This document shows, piece after piece, positions 60,164 through 64,000 of a stretch of DNA of 64,000 bases. Location: positions 2,394,129 through 2,458,128 of the forward strand of contig OX639965.1 of the NCBI GenBank assembly GCA_951828235.1, given 5' to 3'. This DNA comes from an uncultured Gammaproteobacteria bacterium. Lineage in GTDB: Bacteria; Pseudomonadota; Gammaproteobacteria; Steroidobacterales; Foliamicaceae. A program made the position numbers and the translations under genes. The first letter of the stretch is position 1; each line of letters opens with the position of its first letter. The notes beneath the pieces were generated by a model. The model was not told where the DNA came from and did not search any database. It was given only the letters and a program-made list of their open reading frames with translations.

Positions 60164-61359
60164 GTGTGCTGTCCTTAACAGAACAGTGATTAAGAAGCAT
60201 TGGCCAGTGCGGCCCGGCCACGTTCGACCTTCGCCATGATCTCGCCGAGCGATTTCGTCCACACGAGCGGCTGTGGATTCGTGTTGTGACGCTTCAGATA
60301 CTCCCGCAGGCACTTCTCGAGATGGGGCACCGAGGTGAAGACGCCGCGCCGGAGCTGCTTTTCCGTCAACGTCGCGAAGAACCGCTCGACCAGGTTGGCC
60401 CACGAGGCGCTGGTCGGGGTGAAGTGCAGGAAGATGCGCTTCTTCCGCTCGATCCAGTCCAGCACCTTCTCGTGCTTGTGGGTCGCGTAGTTATCGAGCA
60501 CGATGTGGATCTCCTGGCCCGCGGGCACCGCCTTGTCGACCTCGCGCAGGAACCTCAGCACTTCCTGGTGGCGGTGCTTGCGATAGGTCCTGCCGATCAC
60601 CTTGCCGCTGGCCACCTCCAGCGCGGCGAACAGCGTGGTCGTGCCGTGCCGCTTGTAGTCGTGCGTCATCGTCCCGCCCCGGCCCTTCTTCATCGGCAGG
60701 CCCGGCTGCGTCCGGTCCAGCGCCTGGATCTGGCTTTTCTCGTCGAAGCTGAACACCGCCGCGTTGTCCGGCGGGTCGAGATACAGACCCACCACGTCCC
60801 GCAGCTTCTCCTCGAAGCGCGGGTCGTTGCTCAGCTTGAAGGTCCGGATCAAGTGCGGCTTGAGACCGTGCGAGCGCCACACCCGGTTGACGAAACTGTG
60901 TGTCGTGCCCAGATGCCGCGCCATCGACCGGCACGACCAGTGCGTGGCGTCATCCGGCGCCGTCTGCGTCGTCGCCTCGATCACTTGTGCGCGCAACGCC
61001 GCCTGCGCCCGGGTGTCCTTGCCGCCATGGTTGGCGCCGCGCGGACGCTCCTTCTCGATCCCCGGCGCTCCTTCCTTCGCGTAGCGCGCCCGCCAGCGCC
61101 CCACCTTGTTCGCATCCATGCCCAGTTCGACCGCAATGTCCTTGTTCGTCATCCCCTCGGCCGCCATCAGGACGATCCGCGAACGCTCCCGCAGGCGCAC
61201 CGGCGCGCTACGCGACGATGCCCATTTGTCCAACTTCCGCCGGTCCTTGCTCGACAGCGTGATCCGTGCCGCAACCCGCATCGAAAAACTCCAAAACCCA
61301 ATGCGGGAAGCATAAGCCGCCAACAACATATAAACAATACTCTGTTCAGGACACTACAC
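60164..61359 (-). mobile_element. IS630-family element
   Basis: A 1,196-base element with terminal inverted repeats: GTGTGCTGTCCTTAACAGA at one tip and GTGTAGTGTCCTGAACAGA at the other (reverse complement). It is flanked on both sides by TA (60162-60163 and 61360-61361), the IS630/Tc1 target. One intact transposase gene is inside. Confidence 0.92.
60190..61281 (-). CDS. IS630-family transposase
   Basis: A 363-residue DDE transposase with an N-terminal helix-turn-helix (MTNKDIAVELGMDANKVGRW) and a C-terminal catalytic domain whose acids are in FSFDEKSQIQAL, IHIVLDNYATHKH and SWANLVERFF. The ATG at 61281 is preferred; a longer frame from 61329 extends towards the inverted repeat. The gene is intact and fills the element. 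Confidence 0.94.
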   Translation of the reverse strand: MRVAARITLSSKDRRKLDKWASSRSAPVRLRERSRIVLMAAEGMTNKDIAVELGMDANKVGRWRARYAKEGAPGIEKERPRGANHGGKDTRAQAALRAQVIEATTQTAPDDATHWSCRSMARHLGTTHSFVNRVWRSHGLKPHLIRTFKLSNDPRFEEKLRDVVGLYLDPPDNAAVFSFDEKSQIQALDRTQPGLPMKKGRGGTMTHDYKRHGTTTLFAALEVASGKVIGRTYRKHRHQEVLRFLREVDKAVPAGQEIHIVLDNYATHKHEKVLDWIERKKRIFLHFTPTSASWANLVERFFATLTEKQLRRGVFTSVPHLEKCLREYLKRHNTNPQPLVWTKSLGEIMAKVERGRAALANAS

Positions 61360-61474
61360 TAGAATGGCTTTTCAATGCAAGGATTGTACCGTCGTCACTT
61401 TTCCCGGCGCCGCTGCTATGTCCCGTCTTGATCCGCACCACGGAACCAAGCTTGATTCTTGTCCAGGGGAGGCG

Positions 61475-62068
61475 ATGAAAATGAGATCTATCGTTGTTGT
61501 CGGGATTCTTGCCGCAGGATTGGCTCATGCTGGCTATGCGCAGGAGCAGATGGATGGAAACGATGATGCAATCCTTGCAAGGGACTTGTCCGCAGAAACT
61601 CCAGAAGCTCCTGCGACCGTGCAGGACATTCTGAATTTTCATCGGATGACGGACGACATCGCCATTGGCGGCCAGCCAACCTCCGGCCAGTTGGCTCTAA
61701 TTGCTGACGCGGGTTACTCCGTAGTCGTGAATCTGGCGATGCATGACTCCGAAAACGCGATACCTGAAGAGGGCAGCGTCACCGCTTCCCTGGGTATGTC
61801 TTACGTTCACCTGCCCGTTCCCTCCAATGCTCCAACGTCAACGCACGTCCGGCGATTCTTCAAGGTAATGGATTCTTTCGACGGTGAGAAAGTCTTTGTT
61901 CATTGCGTTGTGAGCGGACGAGTGTCCGCCTTCATGCATCGATACATGATCCTCAGGAAAGGGGCATCGGCCGAACAAGCCACTTCGCCATTGCTGCAAA
62001 GATGGCTGCCCAACATGGAAGAACCCTGGACATCGATCCTGAATCTGGAGTTGGACGAGATAGAGTAG
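61475..62068 (+). CDS. Exported PTP-like phosphatase, free-standing
   Basis: A 197-residue protein with a Sec leader (RSIVVVGILAAGLAHAGYAQ) and a phosphatase domain of the DUF442/Blh type: TVQDILNFHRMTDDIAIGGQ, VVNLAMHDSENAIPEEGSV and the loop KVFVHCVVSGRVSAF with the CX4R nucleophile. It is the closest relative of the C-terminal domain of the MBL fusion at 11778. GGGGAGG precedes the ATG. The upstream IS630 lies about 115 bases away. Its stop overlaps a TA operator. Confidence 0.85.
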   Translation: MKMRSIVVVGILAAGLAHAGYAQEQMDGNDDAILARDLSAETPEAPATVQDILNFHRMTDDIAIGGQPTSGQLALIADAGYSVVVNLAMHDSENAIPEEGSVTASLGMSYVHLPVPSNAPTSTHVRRFFKVMDSFDGEKVFVHCVVSGRVSAFMHRYMILRKGASAEQATSPLLQRWLPNMEEPWTSILNLELDEIE

Positions 62069-62090
62069 TGTCCCTATAATGTGGGGACAC
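62068..62090 (+). promoter_or_regulatory. TacAT-type operator and promoter
   Basis: GTGTCCC and GGGACAC (62068-62074 and 62084-62090) flank TATAAT (62075-62080), a -10 box; TTGGAC at 62051-62056 is the -35 (18-base spacing). The operator would directly block the promoter of the TA pair that follows. Confidence 0.65.
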
Positions 62091-62105
62091 TTCTGAGGGC
62101 AGGCT

Positions 62106-62417
62106 GTGTTGAATTTCATTGATCCCGAAGTGTCTTCCGGCGAGAAGGCCACCGACAGCATTGAGATGCGGATCAAGCCCAGCGTCAAGAGCGGTATTGT
62201 CAAGGCGGCTGAATTGATGGGGGTTCCGCTGACCACGTTTGTGCGCGCTTCGGCGATGCGGGAAGCCGAACGGGTCCTGCGTGACCACCAGACTACGGTT
62301 CTCTCGGCGCGCGATCAGCGCGACTTGCTGGCGGCTCTCGACAATCCGCCGCCACCGACCCAGGCCGCGCTGGAAGCTGCGGATCGATATCGGGCACGGA
62401 TAGCCAATGCCGGCTGA
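62106..62417 (+). CDS. tacA: DUF1778/TacA-type antitoxin
   Basis: A 103-residue antitoxin with an N-terminal ribbon-helix-helix (ATDSIEMRIKPSVKSGIVKAA, VPLTTFVRASAMREAERVL) and a C-terminal LSARDQRDLLAALDNPPPPT toxin-binding segment characteristic of DUF1778. It starts at GTG, 16 bases after the operator. The 3' end overlaps the acetyltransferase gene by 11 bases. Confidence 0.9.
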   Translation: MLNFIDPEVSSGEKATDSIEMRIKPSVKSGIVKAAELMGVPLTTFVRASAMREAERVLRDHQTTVLSARDQRDLLAALDNPPPPTQAALEAADRYRARIANAG

Positions 62418-62988
62418 CGCAGAAAACCTACCGCGCATTTCCATAGAACCATTTGACCCGGCCCGCCATGAACGGATCGGGTTTTCCTGCGGCGTGGCTC
62501 GTCTGGACAACTTTCTTCGCCTGAGCGCCAGGAAACAGCAGAAGGACGATTTCACTCGGGTGTTTGTTGCAGTCGTCGAAGGATCCGACCGGATCCCGGG
62601 GTATTACGCTTTGAACACGCACGCCGTGGGGATTGCTGAACTGGGCCGAAAACGTCCGCGGCGCGCTCCAGGCCGCGCCAGCCTACCGGCGCTGTATCTC
62701 TCGATGATTGCCGCGGACAAGAATCAGCAGGGCAAGGGACTCGGCACCGATCTATTGATTGACGCGCTGCTCCGGGCTTGCAGAGTGTCGAAGGAAGTCG
62801 GACTCAAGCTGGTAATGCTGGATGTGATCGATGATGGCGGAGACTCAGCGTTCCGGCGGCGCAAGGAGTTCTACCGGCGCATGGGCTTTGAGAGTTTCAG
62901 CGATCATCCACAACGCATGTTCATGACCATTGGAACCATACGGAGCATGTTTCCCGAGGTCTTCTTGACAGGGAACGGGGAGGAATAG
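62407..62988 (+). CDS. tacT: GNAT acetyltransferase toxin (TacT-like)
   Basis: A 193-residue GNAT protein of the type found with DUF1778 antitoxins; these acetylate aminoacyl-tRNA. FSCGVARLDNFLRLSARKQQK is the family opening, the acetyl-CoA motif is QQGKGLGTDLLIDAL and the C-terminal FYRRMGFESF closes the fold. Both genes are intact. The substrate tRNA is not known. Confidence 0.9.
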   Translation: MPADAENLPRISIEPFDPARHERIGFSCGVARLDNFLRLSARKQQKDDFTRVFVAVVEGSDRIPGYYALNTHAVGIAELGRKRPRRAPGRASLPALYLSMIAADKNQQGKGLGTDLLIDALLRACRVSKEVGLKLVMLDVIDDGGDSAFRRRKEFYRRMGFESFSDHPQRMFMTIGTIRSMFPEVFLTGNGEE

Positions 62989-63029
62989 TGGCGCCAATTC
63001 AGTGACATAAGTATTCTGGGCGCGGAAGA

Positions 63030-63383
63030 ATGGAGGACGTTTCAATGGCGAGTTCCGGCGACGCTGTCCGGCTGACACCCGAGGAGATGGCTCAACATAT
63101 TCCTGATGCGGCAGGAAACAGATTTCACGTTGGGCTGGAAAGAGGCCGGCTTCGGGTGGAGTTCTATATTCCGGAGGGCACAGACCTGCAGCAACCGCAT
63201 AGCCGGGACGAATGCTATGTGGTGATCCGCGGCTCGGGACGGTTCCGGATGGGAGCAGAGGTGGTCCCCTTCAATGCAGGCGATTTCCTCTTCGTGCCCG
63301 CGGGGACAGAGCACCGGTTTCTTGATTTCGGTGACGACCTTGCAACCTGGGTAATTTTCTACGGTCCCGAGGGCGGCGAGTGA
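63030..63383 (+). CDS. Cupin-domain protein
   Basis: A 117-residue single-domain cupin: HSRDECYVVIRGSGRFRMG carries motif 1 with its metal ligands, and FNAGDFLFVPAGTEHRFLDF carries motif 2. A small cytoplasmic metal-binding protein or enzyme. It lies 41 bases after tacT and convergent with the DUF4143 gene. No further function can be assigned. Confidence 0.8.
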   Translation: MEDVSMASSGDAVRLTPEEMAQHIPDAAGNRFHVGLERGRLRVEFYIPEGTDLQQPHSRDECYVVIRGSGRFRMGAEVVPFNAGDFLFVPAGTEHRFLDFGDDLATWVIFYGPEGGE

Positions 63384-63445
63384 TCACGTTGCTTTCCACG
63401 TTGCGTACGGCCTGCGGGTTGCCGCGGCCCGAGCCGGGAGCGCGC

Positions 63446-64000
63446 TCAGACCAGCCCACGCAGGAAATCAAGGGCCGGTCTGGCCTGAATGCCTTCCGGG
63501 GTGACGAAGTCGCGTTGTCCCGATCGCGCGATCTGAACGGCCGCCGCGTCGGGAAATCGCTGCTTGAGGTAGCGCAGTCCGCGGTCGATGTCGCGGTCGC
63601 GGAGTTTGCATTCGACCAATAGCGACGGTTGCCTGTCTTCGACCACCACGAAGTCGACCTCCCGGCCATCCACGTCGCGGAAGAAGCGCAGCTCGGTGTC
63701 GCGGCCCTCGGTATCCTGCCGATGGTGGACCCATTTGAGCAGGTGGCAGGCGACCAGGTTCTCGAATCGTGCGCCGGCTCCGGGCACTAACGACCAGTCG
63801 AAGTGGTAGTGCTTGGACGACTGCTTCACGGCCCGGATGCGTGGCGCCCCGAACGGCGGCAGCCGGAAGATCGCGTACAGGCGCTCGATCGCGTCGAGCC
63901 ATGTCGCCACCGTCTTGTGGGCGACTTGAAGGTCCTCTCGCAGCGCGTTGATCGACAGCGGCGAGCCGACCAGGTCGGGCAAGCGCAGCATCAACTCTTC
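63446..64000 (-). CDS. DUF4143 ATPase, C-terminal part (5' end beyond window)
   Basis: The frame stays open to base 64000. The visible 185 codons are the DUF4143 domain of the AAA-type ATPase family: LRLPDLVGSPLSINALREDL is the winged-helix segment, and a nuclease-like core RFENLVACHLLKW, REVDFVVVEDRQPSLLVECK follows. The ATPase domain would lie to the right of the window. The family role is unknown; members often behave like mobile or defence-associated proteins. Confidence 0.85.
   Translation of the reverse strand, partial: EELMLRLPDLVGSPLSINALREDLQVAHKTVATWLDAIERLYAIFRLPPFGAPRIRAVKQSSKHYHFDWSLVPGAGARFENLVACHLLKWVHHRQDTEGRDTELRFFRDVDGREVDFVVVEDRQPSLLVECKLRDRDIDRGLRYLKQRFPDAAAVQIARSGQRDFVTPEGIQARPALDFLRGLV

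Noticed and set aside
1..64000. CRISPR arrays and tRNA or rRNA genes
   Set aside because: I found no regularly spaced repeats and no cloverleaf or rRNA-like sequence on either strand while reading; a dedicated tRNA or CRISPR search was not run.

Overview
The window reads as a piece of a high-GC Gram-negative (Pseudomonadota, probably gammaproteobacterial) chromosome. The clues are a TonB-dependent outer-membrane receptor, Tat and Sec export signals, a two-ACT-domain threonine deaminase next to PEP carboxylase, and many catabolic genes (SDRs, FAD monooxygenase, intradiol dioxygenase, MmgE/PrpD, DUF1838, MFS and BASS transporters, sulfatase). The load of insertion sequences, relics and toxin-antitoxin pairs fits a plastic, possibly host-associated or marine genome; that lifestyle reading is inference. 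I saw no tRNA, rRNA or CRISPR array.

Layout. 1-3.1 kb: a minus-strand mobile module (DUF5372 protein, HTH protein, small protein, large serine recombinase cut by the window edge) abutting a 5'-truncated IS21 element (3.1-4.8 kb). 4.9-8.4 kb: an exported intradiol dioxygenase and a VOC protein gene split by an IS110 element; a nearly identical IS110 copy lies inverted at 42.3-44.0 kb. 8.5-22.5 kb: a mosaic of partial duplications holding an IS5 element, BrnTA, an exported three-gene operon (SUMF1-fold protein, MBL-phosphatase fusion, TraB-like protein), NUDIX, HigBA, two BASS transporters, a sulfatase, MntA/HepT and an AbiEi-Fic fusion. 22.6-24.7 kb: an orphan AbiEi-type antitoxin and an MNT/HEPN pair with a paired palindromic operator. 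24.7-29.2 kb: exported SDR, DUF1838, MFS, SDR and NTF2-like genes.

29.3-34.4 kb is a defence island on the minus strand: m4C methyltransferase, PD-(D/E)xK-like nuclease, TOTE-type primase-helicase and an Xre/MbcA-like protein. 34.5-38.1 kb is a coupled operon of two serine hydrolases (one with an in-frame amber codon) and an FAD monooxygenase; scraps of related genes recur near 26.5 kb and 47.2 kb. 38.3-47.2 kb holds a methyltransferase, the TonB receptor, IS110 copy 2, SRPBCC, DUF1838 and MmgE/PrpD genes. 47.2-55.9 kb holds ParDE, DUF3500, Hpt, a flavin-reductase-like protein, VapBC, a cluster of broken genes, a class II aldolase, a Phd/RelE pair, an MFS transporter and a thioesterase. 55.9-60.1 kb is the housekeeping pair ppc/ilvA. 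60.2-64 kb holds an IS630 element, a second exported phosphatase, a TacAT-type pair, a cupin and a DUF4143 protein running off the end.

The main themes are conflict systems (about ten TA loci plus a restriction/primase-helicase island), repeated recombination that left many short gene scraps, and small exported or catabolic operons whose genes overlap by 4 bases.
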